Below, in pieces: positions 51,585 to 60,148 of a DNA stretch of 64,000 bases. Within the stretch, counting starts at the first letter, position 1. Each line of letters starts with the position of its first letter. This DNA comes from UBA1672 sp964351365 (GTDB lineage: Bacteria > Pseudomonadota > Alphaproteobacteria > Micavibrionales > Micavibrionaceae), in contig CAYGNP010000002.1 in assembly GCA_964351365.1 (NCBI GenBank), positions 1 through 64,000 on the forward strand. Direction: 5' to 3'. Both the position numbers and the translations under genes were made by a program. The notes beneath the pieces are model-generated. The model had not been told where the DNA came from. It saw only the letters and a list, made by a program, of their open reading frames with translations, and made no database searches.

Positions 51585-51700
51585 ACCAATCTGGGTTTAT
51601 TGCAATTTTTGTTGAAAACAATCACTATTATTCAGTAGCCGTTTTGCGGTGATTCCTGATTTCTGTGTATTCCTTAATGTAAATTTACAGGGTTTTAATA

Positions 51701-52585
51701 GTGAAACTTCTTGGTATAGCACTCGTATTCATCTGTACTTTTGGCGGCTTAATGATGGCTGCCGGTGTGGAAAAAGCCATGCACCTTTTGACGGGTGTGA
51801 TTTTACCTGCGACACCCGCCGAGACAGTGATTATTATGGGGTGTGCGATTGCGGCGTTCCTGATCGGGAACACAATGGATACGGTCAAGTATACGATCAA
51901 GTATTTTGGGTCTTTGGTTAAGCCGCTCTCATATAGCAAAGATGATTATGTCGAGCTTCTGAGCATGTTATTTATTGTCTTTAAGCTTGCGCGATCAAAG
52001 GGTTTTTTGGCACTGGAGCCACATGTTGAAAATTCTCATGAAAGTGAGTTGTTTGGACGTTTTCCAAAATTTCAAAGCAACCATCACGCACTTGACTTCC
52101 TGTGTGATTATTTGCGGATTATCTCTCTGGGGAACGAAGATTCTGGACAGCTTGGCGCCCTGATGGATAAGGAGATTGAGCAGATTTCCAATCATGAACA
52201 TCACCCCGGCCATGCAGTGCATCATATGGCGGAGGGTATTCCCGCACTTGGTATTGTTGCTGCGGTTTTGGGGGTTATTAAAACGATGGCATCCATTTCC
52301 GAGCCGCCGGAGGTTTTAGGAAAGCTTATTGGTAGTGCGCTTGTTGGAACGTTTCTTGGGGTTTGGCTGTCTTACGGTATTTTCGGGCCTATTTCGCAGG
52401 CGATGACGGAGCGTGCAGATTCGGAAGTTATGTATTATAAGGTTCTTAAAGTCGGGCTTGTGGCGTATTTGAACGGCGCAGCGCCTCAGGTTGCGGTTGA
52501 GTTTGCGCGCAAAGCCCTGCCGCATAGTGTTCAGCCAAGCTTTGCAGAGCTGGAGGAGATTCTGAATGAATTGCCGCCACCATGA
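51701..52585 (+). CDS. motA: Flagellar motor stator protein MotA
   Basis: 294 residues from a GTG start with AGGG eight bases upstream. Four membrane segments are expected, two at the N terminus (LLGIALVFICTFGG; ETVIIMGCAIAAFLIG) and two after residue 180 (GIPALGIVAAVLGVIKTM; LIGSALVGTFLGVWLSYG). The cytoplasmic loop between carries charged residues that contact FliG. The start is separated from hemB by 116 bases and motB follows with a 20-base overlap. This is the only core flagellar operon in the window. Confidence 0.93.
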   Translation: MKLLGIALVFICTFGGLMMAAGVEKAMHLLTGVILPATPAETVIIMGCAIAAFLIGNTMDTVKYTIKYFGSLVKPLSYSKDDYVELLSMLFIVFKLARSKGFLALEPHVENSHESELFGRFPKFQSNHHALDFLCDYLRIISLGNEDSGQLGALMDKEIEQISNHEHHPGHAVHHMAEGIPALGIVAAVLGVIKTMASISEPPEVLGKLIGSALVGTFLGVWLSYGIFGPISQAMTERADSEVMYYKVLKVGLVAYLNGAAPQVAVEFARKALPHSVQPSFAELEEILNELPPP

Positions 52586-53558
52586 TGATGATGATATTGG
52601 CCTTCGGCTTGAGGTCATTGATTTAGGTTATGCTCATTATGGTGGTGCATGGAAGGTTGCATACGCCGATTTTGTGACGGCGATGATGGCGTTCTTTTTG
52701 CTGATGTGGTTGCTTAATGTTACGACCAAGGAGCAAAAAAACGCAATATCAGATTATTTCAATCCCAGTCATCCGCAGATTTCCGAGAGCACGAGCGGTG
52801 CAGGCGGTGTTCTTGGCGGATTGACAATGTCGCCGCAAGGGGCGATGTCCTCTACTGTCTCTCCGTTTATCCCGCCGCAAGTTACGCAGCAACGCAAGCG
52901 CGGAGGAGAGGAAAAATCTAAAGTTAATGAGGTGCGGGAAAAAGCAGAGATTAAGCGCTTTGAGAAGGCTGCGGAAAAAATCAAAGAGGCCATTGAGAAA
53001 AACCCTAAGCTTGCAAAACTTAAGAAAAATGTTCTTATCGATGTTACGCCGGAAGGTTTGCGCATTCAGATTGTAGATCAGGATGATGAATCAATGTTTG
53101 CGCCGGGCAGTGCCACTATGTTTGAAAAAACCAAGCTTCTATTGGAGCAAATCACGGAAGTCATTCTGGAGATGCCTAATGAGCTCTCTGTACGCGGGCA
53201 CACGGATGCAGCGCGTTATGCGCCCGGCGCGCAGTACACAAACTGGGAGTTATCTGCTGACCGGGCGAATGCTGCGCGTCGTGTAATGCTGGGTTCTGGC
53301 CTGCCGCAAGAGCGTTTGAATAATGTTATGGGACGCGCAGATACGGAGCCACTCATTGTTGATAATCCGCTTGATCCGCGTAATCGGCGAATAACCATGA
53401 TTTTGCTCAAGGAATCTCTGACTGATCCGTTTGCAGATGATGAATATGAGGCTGATGATGACGCGCCTTTGGAAGAGAATGATGATGGTTATACTCCATT
53501 TCCTGATCTTCCGGTTAATCCATATCAGAAAACGCCGGGAGCAGTTGAATTCCCGTAA
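52566..53558 (+). CDS. motB: Flagellar motor stator protein MotB
   Basis: 330 residues. A single membrane helix carries the proton-accepting Asp (HYGGAWKVAYADFVTAMM, then AFFLLMWLLN). A charged linker of about 100 residues and a C-terminal OmpA-like peptidoglycan-binding domain (SVRGHTDAARY, NWELSADRANAARR, NRRITMILL) follow. The first 25 residues, His- and Asp-rich, overlap motA by 20 bases. Its stop is 60 bases from the convergent parC stop, with the parS site between. Confidence 0.93.
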   Translation: MNCRHHDDDDIGLRLEVIDLGYAHYGGAWKVAYADFVTAMMAFFLLMWLLNVTTKEQKNAISDYFNPSHPQISESTSGAGGVLGGLTMSPQGAMSSTVSPFIPPQVTQQRKRGGEEKSKVNEVREKAEIKRFEKAAEKIKEAIEKNPKLAKLKKNVLIDVTPEGLRIQIVDQDDESMFAPGSATMFEKTKLLLEQITEVILEMPNELSVRGHTDAARYAPGAQYTNWELSADRANAARRVMLGSGLPQERLNNVMGRADTEPLIVDNPLDPRNRRITMILLKESLTDPFADDEYEADDDAPLEENDDGYTPFPDLPVNPYQKTPGAVEFP

Positions 53559-53579
53559 GGTGATTTGCACTCTCGGCAA

Positions 53580-53595
53580 TGTTTCACGTGAAACA
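53580..53595. promoter_or_regulatory. parS centromere-like site
   Basis: TGTTTCACGTGAAACA is a perfect 16-base palindrome identical to the bacterial parS consensus bound by ParB. It lies in the 60-base convergent gap between motB and parC, outside any coding sequence. I saw no second copy in the window. parAB themselves are not in the window. Confidence 0.88.
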
Positions 53596-53618
53596 TTTAG
53601 TGAACATCTGGCTGATTT

Positions 53619-55865
53619 TTAGAATTTATAGTCAAACCGGTTGCTTTTCGGGAAGCCGTTTGGCGGCAAACGCCCTGCCCCGGCACGCTTGCCGACCCAT
53701 GGCTCTATACCCTCAAGTGTAGTTGTACCGGCGCCGTATTTGTACTCCAAGCCTTTGGCAAGATTGAATGTTTTAGCATCAGAGAGCACTTCTTTTGATT
53801 TTTGCAAAATAACGCCTTTGCCTTTGGTCATTTCAGGCACTTCATCAAGGGCGAATACAAGCATTTTGCGGTTTTTGCTGATAACGGCTACGTGGTCGTC
53901 ACCATCATCAATATACCGGCAAATCAGCGCCTCGACCTTGCCGGAGACGTTGAGAACCTGTTTTCCGGATTTGGTTTGCGCCAGTACATCGTTGGAGCTT
54001 ACAATAAAACCGCGGCTGTCGGAGGATGCCACCAGTAATTTTGTATCGGCGCGGTGGAGCATGATATTGGTGAGGCTGGCTTCGTTTGGCAGATCAACCA
54101 TAATGCGTAGGGGCTCTCCAAAGCCACGGCCAGAGGGGAGTTTATCGCAGCCGATCGTGTAAAAACGGCCGTTTGAGGCGAAAATCAGCAATTTATCCGT
54201 GGTTTGAGCCTCTATCATGAACTGGCCGCGGTCGCCGTCCTTGTATTTGATGTCTTTGGGGGTGATGCCATGCCCTTTCATTGCCTTGATCCAGCCTTGG
54301 GCGGAGCAGATGATGGTTACAGGTTCTTTTTCGATCATGATTGCATTTAAATCAACACTGATTGGCCCCGGCGGGGTGCCGATATCTGTGCGGCGGCGGC
54401 CAAGATGCGTGTCTTGACCGAACATTTTTTTCAGCTCTTTGATTTGCTTTTTGATCCGCGTCCATTGACGCGCTTCGGAGCCGATAAGAGCCTGAAGCTC
54501 GTCGCGCTCTTTCGAGAGCTCGTCATGCTCGGTACGGATTTCCATTTCTTCTAACTTATGTAAACGGCGTAATCTCAGGTTAAGAATTGCTTCGGTTTGA
54601 ATCTCGCTCAGCTTGAATTTTTTCATCAGGCTTTTCTTTGGATCGTCCTCGAAGCGGATAATGCGGATGACCTCATCAATATTAAGGTATACAACCAGAT
54701 AACCTTCGAGCACTTCGAGGCGGTGAAGCACTTTGTCCAAGCGGAACGCAGAGCGTCGCACGAGCACCTCTTGCTGGTGATCCAGCCAGTTTTGCAACGC
54801 TTCTTTGAGATTCATGACCTTGGGCACAAGGCCGTTTTCCAGAACATTCAAGTTCATGCTGAAGCGGGTTTCCAGATCGCAGGCGCGGAAGAGAGCCTCC
54901 ATCAATATATTCGGATCGACATTGCGATTTTTTGGCTCCAGAACGAGGCGGATATCCTCGGCTGATTCATCGCGGACATCATCCAGTAAAGGGAGTTTTT
55001 TGGTATTGATTAAATCGGCGATTTTCTCGATCAGCTTTGATTTTTGCACCTGATAGGGAATTTCGGTAACAACAATTTGGTAAAGCCCTTGTTTTAACTC
55101 TTCTTTTTCCCACCGCGCGCGGATGCGGAAGGCTCCTTTTCCGGTTTCGTAGGCATTTATGATGTCTTCTTTGCTTTCGACCAATGTTCCGCCGGTGGGC
55201 ATATCCGGGCCTTTGACGATCTCGCACAGCTGCGCCACAGTCGGGTCTTTTTCGAGCATGAGGAGCATTGCATCGCATAGCTCCTCGACGTTATGAGGGG
55301 GGATGTTTGTTGCCATACCCACGGCAATCCCGCTGGAGCCGTTGGCCAGAAGGTTCGGGAATGCACCGGGAAGAACTATGGGCTCGTTTTCCGAGCCATC
55401 ATAGGTGGGGCGGAAATCAGTTGCGTTTTCTTCAATACCGCGCAACAGCAAAAGCGCAACATCGGTCAAGCGCGCTTCGGTGTAACGCATGGCGGCTGCG
55501 TTATCGCCATCAATGTTCCCAAAATTACCCTGCCCGTCCACCAAGGGATAGCGCTGCGAGAAATCCTGCGCGAGGCGCACCATCGCATCGTACACAGCCG
55601 TATCGCCATGCGGGTGGTATTTACCAATGACATCACCGACTACACGCGCCGATTTTTTGGGCGGCTGGGTTGGGCTCAACTTGAGTTGATACATCGCATA
55701 GAGAAGGCGGCGGTGCACAGGCTTCATACCATCTCGTACATCAGGCAAAGAGCGGCTCATGATTGTAGATAATGCGTATGAGAGATAGCGCTCCGAGAGA
55801 ATCTCGCTCATGGGCTGATCGATTACTTCTGATATCACTGCGTTTGCGGATTTATCTTTAGACAT
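53619..55865 (-). CDS. parC: DNA topoisomerase IV subunit A
   Basis: 748 residues. It is the breakage-reunion subunit that decatenates chromosomes. The active-site Tyr is at 128 (AAMRYTEARL), preceded by the QRDR region GKYHPHGDTAVYDAM. The C-terminal part has fewer repeat blades than GyrA and lacks a clear GyrA box (QRRGGKG), supporting ParC over GyrA. The next gene upstream is recO, 24 bases away, in the same direction. Confidence 0.92.
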   Translation of the reverse strand: MSKDKSANAVISEVIDQPMSEILSERYLSYALSTIMSRSLPDVRDGMKPVHRRLLYAMYQLKLSPTQPPKKSARVVGDVIGKYHPHGDTAVYDAMVRLAQDFSQRYPLVDGQGNFGNIDGDNAAAMRYTEARLTDVALLLLRGIEENATDFRPTYDGSENEPIVLPGAFPNLLANGSSGIAVGMATNIPPHNVEELCDAMLLMLEKDPTVAQLCEIVKGPDMPTGGTLVESKEDIINAYETGKGAFRIRARWEKEELKQGLYQIVVTEIPYQVQKSKLIEKIADLINTKKLPLLDDVRDESAEDIRLVLEPKNRNVDPNILMEALFRACDLETRFSMNLNVLENGLVPKVMNLKEALQNWLDHQQEVLVRRSAFRLDKVLHRLEVLEGYLVVYLNIDEVIRIIRFEDDPKKSLMKKFKLSEIQTEAILNLRLRRLHKLEEMEIRTEHDELSKERDELQALIGSEARQWTRIKKQIKELKKMFGQDTHLGRRRTDIGTPPGPISVDLNAIMIEKEPVTIICSAQGWIKAMKGHGITPKDIKYKDGDRGQFMIEAQTTDKLLIFASNGRFYTIGCDKLPSGRGFGEPLRIMVDLPNEASLTNIMLHRADTKLLVASSDSRGFIVSSNDVLAQTKSGKQVLNVSGKVEALICRYIDDGDDHVAVISKNRKMLVFALDEVPEMTKGKGVILQKSKEVLSDAKTFNLAKGLEYKYGAGTTTLEGIEPWVGKRAGAGRLPPNGFPKSNRFDYKF

Positions 55866-55889
55866 TCAACTCTATTCTACTATGTATTT

Positions 55890-56636
55890 TCAGGCTGCAT
55901 CTGACGTTCTTACAGATTGTTCGGCAAAACGCAAGCCCAGTCTTTCGCGGGCCTGCGGTAATCCACGGGTGTGATGGGCGAAAACCCAATGCTCGAGGAA
56001 GAATTTTGTGAGATTGAGGCCAGTAATAATGTCGTCACGTTCGGCGTTACCGCCATTTTGGGTTAAAAATCCGGGGAGGGGTAAAAGTTTCTCTTTGTAG
56101 GGCTGCGCCGCGGCCTCACTCACTGCGCGTCCGGTTTTGGGCGAAACATAAGCAAGTGTGGTGTGATCCCCTCCTGCAGCGCAGCTGGACAAATCAAGAG
56201 AGAAGCCGAGTTCCTTGAGGAGTGCGATTTCCCACATGATGTAGCCAGCAGCCCAGACATCGCTCTCTAATATTGCAAATAGCGCGAGCAAGCCATTATA
56301 TAGGCCTTCATGCCCTTCTTCCTCGGGCAACGCCTGATCGCACAGCGCACAAGCGGATTGCAAGGCGGCCAATTTCAGGGAATCCTGCATGATACGCGAG
56401 GCGGTGGAGCGTGAAAGTTCAAGCGAGAGTGTGCCCAGGGAATCATGAGTGCGGGCGCGCCAGTTTGCATCGACGATGTTCCCAACCTCTAATGTGCCGC
56501 GATTTTTAGACGATGATGCGCCGCGCATATAGCCCGCCTGGCGGCCCTGATTGCGGGTGAGCAGAGAGACAATAGCCCCGTTTTCACCGTGGGCGCGCGC
56601 TGCTAAAATGATTGATTGGTCTTGCCATTGTTCCAT
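55890..56636 (-). CDS. recO: DNA repair protein RecO
   Basis: 248 residues. It loads RecA with RecR at single-strand gaps. The OB-fold N terminus reads IILAARAHGENGAIVSLLTRNQGRQAGYMRGA, and later LYNGLLALFAILES and IMWEIALLKELGFSLDL mark the helical domain. The single SSCAAGG segment is a reduced form of the zinc site found in some species. It is divergent from the aspartate dehydrogenase gene, with only 11 bases between. Confidence 0.9.
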   Translation of the reverse strand: MEQWQDQSIILAARAHGENGAIVSLLTRNQGRQAGYMRGASSSKNRGTLEVGNIVDANWRARTHDSLGTLSLELSRSTASRIMQDSLKLAALQSACALCDQALPEEEGHEGLYNGLLALFAILESDVWAAGYIMWEIALLKELGFSLDLSSCAAGGDHTTLAYVSPKTGRAVSEAAAQPYKEKLLPLPGFLTQNGGNAERDDIITGLNLTKFFLEHWVFAHHTRGLPQARERLGLRFAEQSVRTSDAA

Positions 56637-56647
56637 GTAGGGATATT

Positions 56648-57469
56648 ATGGCAGCACATTTAGTAAATACCAACGGGATAAATAAAGTGATTCAGAAAAA
56701 AGTAGGGCTTGCCGGTGCAGGCGCAATTGGCGGTGCGGTTGCCAAGGCTTTGGTAAAGGGTATAGATGGTTTTGAGCTGCGCTGCATTTCTGATCCTAAC
56801 GTATCGAAATATTTCGATGTGGACTATGTTGATTTTGATGTGCTTGCTGATTCATGTGATCTTGTCATTGAATGTCTTCCCGCCCATATTGTGCCCGATT
56901 TAACGGCGCGTGTGTTTGATGCGGGGAAGGATATTTTGTTTATCAGCTCGGCTGCGTTGCTTATTTATCCGCAGATCATGCACGATATTAAAGATTGCGC
57001 GAGCAAGGCCTATATGCCATCGGGGGCTTTGTGCGGGTTGGATGGGGTTCGGGCCATGAGGGAGATGGGCATTACATCCTCGGTTATTGCCTCGACCAAG
57101 CCGCCGCGTGGATTTACGGGTGCGCCTTTTGTGGTTGAGAATAATATTGATGTTGCGGGTATGCGCAGCAAAACTCTGATTTTTGAGGGGAATGCCTTGG
57201 AGGCCGCGAAGGGCTTTCCGGCGAATGTTAATGTTGCGGCGTCACTTGCGTTTGCCGGGATCGGGGCGGAGCAGACACGGGTCGAGATTTGGGCCGATCC
57301 GGATGCCAAGGGCAATGCCCATGAGATTACGGTGAAGAGTGATTATTCAACGCTCAATGCGCGCATTGAAAATCTTCCAGATCCAGCGAACCCGAAAAGC
57401 TCTGTGCTGGCCGCGCAGAGCATTGTTGCGACCTTGCGCAATATGAGCAGCGCGTTTATGCTGACCTAG
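56648..57469 (+). CDS. L-aspartate dehydrogenase family protein
   Basis: 273 residues from ATG 56648. The Rossmann motif is VGLAGAGAIGGAVAKAL. VIECLPAHIVPDL and YMPSGALCGLDGVRAM follow, and a NVAASLAFAGIGAEQTRVEIWADP segment carries the catalytic-domain signature, with GNAHEI nearby. The enzyme would oxidise L-aspartate to iminoaspartate for NAD synthesis (NadX) or run in the amination direction. No nadA or nadC is next to it, so that link is inferred from the family. Confidence 0.85.
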   Translation: MAAHLVNTNGINKVIQKKVGLAGAGAIGGAVAKALVKGIDGFELRCISDPNVSKYFDVDYVDFDVLADSCDLVIECLPAHIVPDLTARVFDAGKDILFISSAALLIYPQIMHDIKDCASKAYMPSGALCGLDGVRAMREMGITSSVIASTKPPRGFTGAPFVVENNIDVAGMRSKTLIFEGNALEAAKGFPANVNVAASLAFAGIGAEQTRVEIWADPDAKGNAHEITVKSDYSTLNARIENLPDPANPKSSVLAAQSIVATLRNMSSAFMLT

Positions 57470-57481
57470 AAAGGGTATTTC

Positions 57482-58129
57482 ATGATTCCGGCAAAGCATT
57501 TTTATATGATCCGCCATGGTGAAACCGAAGCGAACCGGGCGAACATTATGGCGGGATCGCTTGATTCCCCTCTGACGCTGCTTGGAATTGAGCAGGCGCA
57601 GCTGGCGCGGGATGTTGTTGCGTTGCTGGAGGTCAAGCCGGTTGCGATTTTTCATTCCCATTTATCCCGTGCGCGGGATACGGCGCGTATAATCAATGAG
57701 GCGATTGAAGTGCCGATGTTTGAGGATGCTGATCTGGCCGAGTATCATGCCGGTGATCTTGAGGGTGTGCCCTATTCAGAGTGTCGCAGTATTCTTGATG
57801 ATTGGGGGCCGGTGCCCAATGGTGAGAGGCCGGAGGATTTTTTTGCGCGCATCAAGCGCGGGAAGATAAGGGCTTTGGAGCAATTTGAAGGGCCGGTTTT
57901 AACCGTGTGTCATGGCGGTGTTATGCGCGCTTTTGGGGAGATATACGGCATATCGCCAGAGCCGAGATTTCGTAATGCACATCTTTATGAATTTCATCCT
58001 GAGGTACAGCAATCGCCTTTTCCGTGGAATGTTTATGATTATGAGCTTTGCGGTGAAACAGGCGCGGCGCGGCGCCAAATCTCTCATGCCTATGCGTTGT
58101 CAATGGCGGTTAAAACACGCACGGCCTGA
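57482..58129 (+). CDS. Histidine phosphatase family protein
   Basis: 215 residues. The phosphohistidine motif RHGETEANRANIMAG opens the protein, with SHLSRARDTARII, the acid AEYHAGDLEGV and VCHGGVMRAFG carrying the second His. It belongs to the phosphoglycerate mutase-like branch (GpmB/CobC type), whose substrates vary widely. It follows the dehydrogenase by 12 bases, and its 3' end overlaps convergent folP by 40 bases. Confidence 0.88.
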   Translation: MIPAKHFYMIRHGETEANRANIMAGSLDSPLTLLGIEQAQLARDVVALLEVKPVAIFHSHLSRARDTARIINEAIEVPMFEDADLAEYHAGDLEGVPYSECRSILDDWGPVPNGERPEDFFARIKRGKIRALEQFEGPVLTVCHGGVMRAFGEIYGISPEPRFRNAHLYEFHPEVQQSPFPWNVYDYELCGETGAARRQISHAYALSMAVKTRTA

Positions 58130-58887
58130 AGCGTTGCGGCAACATCATGAACGCGAAGAATATCTGCGCCCTGCCCTATGCCGTATAAAGCCGCGGCGAG
58201 TGAACCGGGAAGACGGTTTTTGGGGTCTTCTTCGCCGCTGATTTTGCCGATGACGCTTTTGCGGGAGACGCCAAGCAGGATTGGGCAGCCGAAGCGTTTG
58301 AAATGGCTCAAATTTTTTATGATCGTAAGATTATGCGCGAGAGTCTTGCCAAAGCCTATGCCTGGATCAAGGATAATATTCTCCTGTTTTATCCCGTTTT
58401 TCGTGCAAAAATTAAGACGTTCCTCGAAGAAAGAGCAAAGCTCAGACATGACATCGTCATAGTGCGGACGATTTTGCATATCTTGCGGTGTGCCATGCAT
58501 GTGCATCAGGCAAATTGGTAGATTGGATTGTGCGGCGACATGCACTGCCTGAGGATCATGACGCAGCGCACTGACATCATTTATAAAATTTGCTCCGGCG
58601 TTTATTGCTGCGCTCATTGTTGCGGCATTACGTGTATCGATTGATACTGTGGGCGCATCATTTTTAAGCGCTGCGATGACAGGAACAACGCGGGCAGTCT
58701 CTTCTTCGGGTGAAATGGTTTGCGCGCCGGGGCGCGTTGATTCCCCGCCTATATCGATGATGTCTGCGCCCTCAGTCAATAATTGCATTGCGTGGTTTAT
58801 TGCGCGCTCGGGGGTATAGAATTCTCCGCCATCAGAGAAGCTGTCTGGGGTGGTGTTGATAACACCCATAATACGAATTTTATTCAT
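58090..58887 (-). CDS. folP: Dihydropteroate synthase
   Basis: 265 residues. It joins p-aminobenzoate to the pterin in folate synthesis and is the sulfonamide target. Motifs are MGVINTTPDSFSDGGEF, DIIDIGGESTRPGA, PTVSIDTRNA and LDPGIGFGKTLAHN. It overlaps folK by four bases, forming a folK-folP unit. Confidence 0.95.
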   Translation of the reverse strand: MNKIRIMGVINTTPDSFSDGGEFYTPERAINHAMQLLTEGADIIDIGGESTRPGAQTISPEEETARVVPVIAALKNDAPTVSIDTRNAATMSAAINAGANFINDVSALRHDPQAVHVAAQSNLPICLMHMHGTPQDMQNRPHYDDVMSELCSFFEERLNFCTKNGIKQENIILDPGIGFGKTLAHNLTIIKNLSHFKRFGCPILLGVSRKSVIGKISGEEDPKNRLPGSLAAALYGIGQGADILRVHDVAATLQAVRVLTAIDNA

Positions 58888-59372
58888 TCAGCGCGCTCAA
58901 TTTTTTGATCATTCGGTAAATTCTCGATCATTTGATTAATCCTGAGATTGTAAACCGGGTGTATCCAGTGTGGCAGCACCTCGCGCAGAGGATAGAGCAC
59001 AAAGGCGCGCTCGTGAAGCCTTGGATGCGGCAAAGTCAAAGTTTCATCTCTTATAATTTTGTCCTTGAAGATCAGGATATCAATATCAAGCACGCGTGCT
59101 TCGTTGCGCTGTTTGCGTTCGCGTCCTGCGCTGGTTTCAATTTGCCTTACTGATTTGAGCAGCTCATCCGCCGTTTGAGCCGTTTCAATTGTGCAGACCG
59201 CGTTATGGTACCAGGGCTGATCTGATATCGGCACCGGCGCAGATTTCCAGATTGAAGAAAATTTCAATACCCTGATACCGTGCTGATTTAAAATATCCGG
59301 GCAGTTTTTGATTGTTTGCTCCGCTGTGCCGTAGGGGCTGTCGAGGTTGGCGCCCAGCCCCAGCACAATCAT
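58884..59372 (-). CDS. folK: 2-amino-4-hydroxy-6-hydroxymethyldihydropteridine pyrophosphokinase
   Basis: 162 residues from ATG 59372. It pyrophosphorylates the pterin for folP. Motifs are VLGLGANLDSPYG, FSSIWKSAP, WYHNAVCTIET, RVLDIDILIF and LPHPRLHERAFVL. The longer frame extends into the upstream peptidase gene and lacks conservation. It begins four bases after that gene's stop. Confidence 0.94.
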   Translation of the reverse strand: MIVLGLGANLDSPYGTAEQTIKNCPDILNQHGIRVLKFSSIWKSAPVPISDQPWYHNAVCTIETAQTADELLKSVRQIETSAGRERKQRNEARVLDIDILIFKDKIIRDETLTLPHPRLHERAFVLYPLREVLPHWIHPVYNLRINQMIENLPNDQKIERAE

Positions 59373-59376
59373 CGCA

Positions 59377-59973
59377 TTATGATACCCAGGTGCGGACTTT
59401 GCCTGTATCGACATGGACGAAGCCGCTTCTTGGGTAGTAGCCGACGCCACCAGCCCTTAGAGAACGTGCCACATTGCGGATTTTCTTGGGGCTGTAGCCT
59501 GGAATACGAATATCTGTTGCCTGTCCATACATATGGAAGGAGTTTGAGGCTACGCCTCTAGTGTTAGACCCTAACATCGCATTTGTTTTCGGGCTGCGGT
59601 AGGCGGAAAGGAGTTCATAAGACTGATAGGGATCAATCTTTTGTTGCATAATGCACAGAATATCAATGACATGTGGGTCCATCGGGAAAACTTCTTTTGT
59701 ACGGAAGTCACGCATTACGTAGTTAATTCTCTCGAAGGCCTCGGGCAAATATTTATCGCCGACACGGTAAACGCCAGAGAAGCTCTCGCCTGTGTGGGAA
59801 TTATGAAATAATACTTTCCATGTTCCGCCTTGATTAGCGGCAAAGGCATTACGTGTTGAGACAAAAGGGACCAAAGATCCTATCACTCCTGCAGCGCCCA
59901 ATTTTAGAAGGTTGCGACGCTGGATGTCCAAACGCTCATCCGTCGCGGTGGTGTCAAAGAACACATTAGTCAT
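59377..59973 (-). CDS. MepK-like peptidoglycan endopeptidase (DUF882, Tat-exported)
   Basis: 198 residues. A twin-arginine-type export signal is present (DIQRRNLLKLGAAGVIGS). The M15-like domain has zinc ligands in SFHMYGQATDIRI (H-x6-D) and GFVHVDTGKV (H-x-D). E. coli MepK (YcbK) of this family cuts 3-3 and 4-3 crosslinks. The L,D-transpeptidase that makes such crosslinks is the next gene upstream, as in E. coli ycbB-ycbK. The gene precedes folK by four bases. Confidence 0.85.
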   Translation of the reverse strand: MTNVFFDTTATDERLDIQRRNLLKLGAAGVIGSLVPFVSTRNAFAANQGGTWKVLFHNSHTGESFSGVYRVGDKYLPEAFERINYVMRDFRTKEVFPMDPHVIDILCIMQQKIDPYQSYELLSAYRSPKTNAMLGSNTRGVASNSFHMYGQATDIRIPGYSPKKIRNVARSLRAGGVGYYPRSGFVHVDTGKVRTWVS

Positions 59974-60068
59974 TTTTTACCTCAGTTAAACTATACTTAC
60001 AGCATCAATCCGCTTTTTGCTTATTTATAGTAGGCTGTGTTTTTTACATCAGTTCTTTATTTGTGTAA

Positions 60069-60084
60069 AGCCAAAATCTTGGCT
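60069..60084 (-). terminator. Possible terminator downstream of the L,D-transpeptidase gene
   Basis: AGCCAA and TTGGCT form a six-pair stem with a four-base loop. It lies 65 bases beyond the L,D-transpeptidase stop in the 175-base gap before the MepK-like gene. The T-tract is poor, so this is tentative. The rest of the gap holds no recognisable feature. Confidence 0.35.
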
Positions 60085-60148
60085 CGTTTATTTCTAATGC
60101 TTAACAAATACAGTTACGCGTTAAATATGCTATCCACAAGTGTTTTTT

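Noticed and set aside
51585..51610. Weak hairpin after hemB (AAACC / GGTTT)
   Set aside because: The stem has only five pairs and is AT-rich, too weak to call as a terminator.
55588..55632. Thr in place of Ser in the ParC quinolone-resistance region
   Set aside because: Many bacteria have natural variation at this position, so it cannot be read as resistance from sequence alone.
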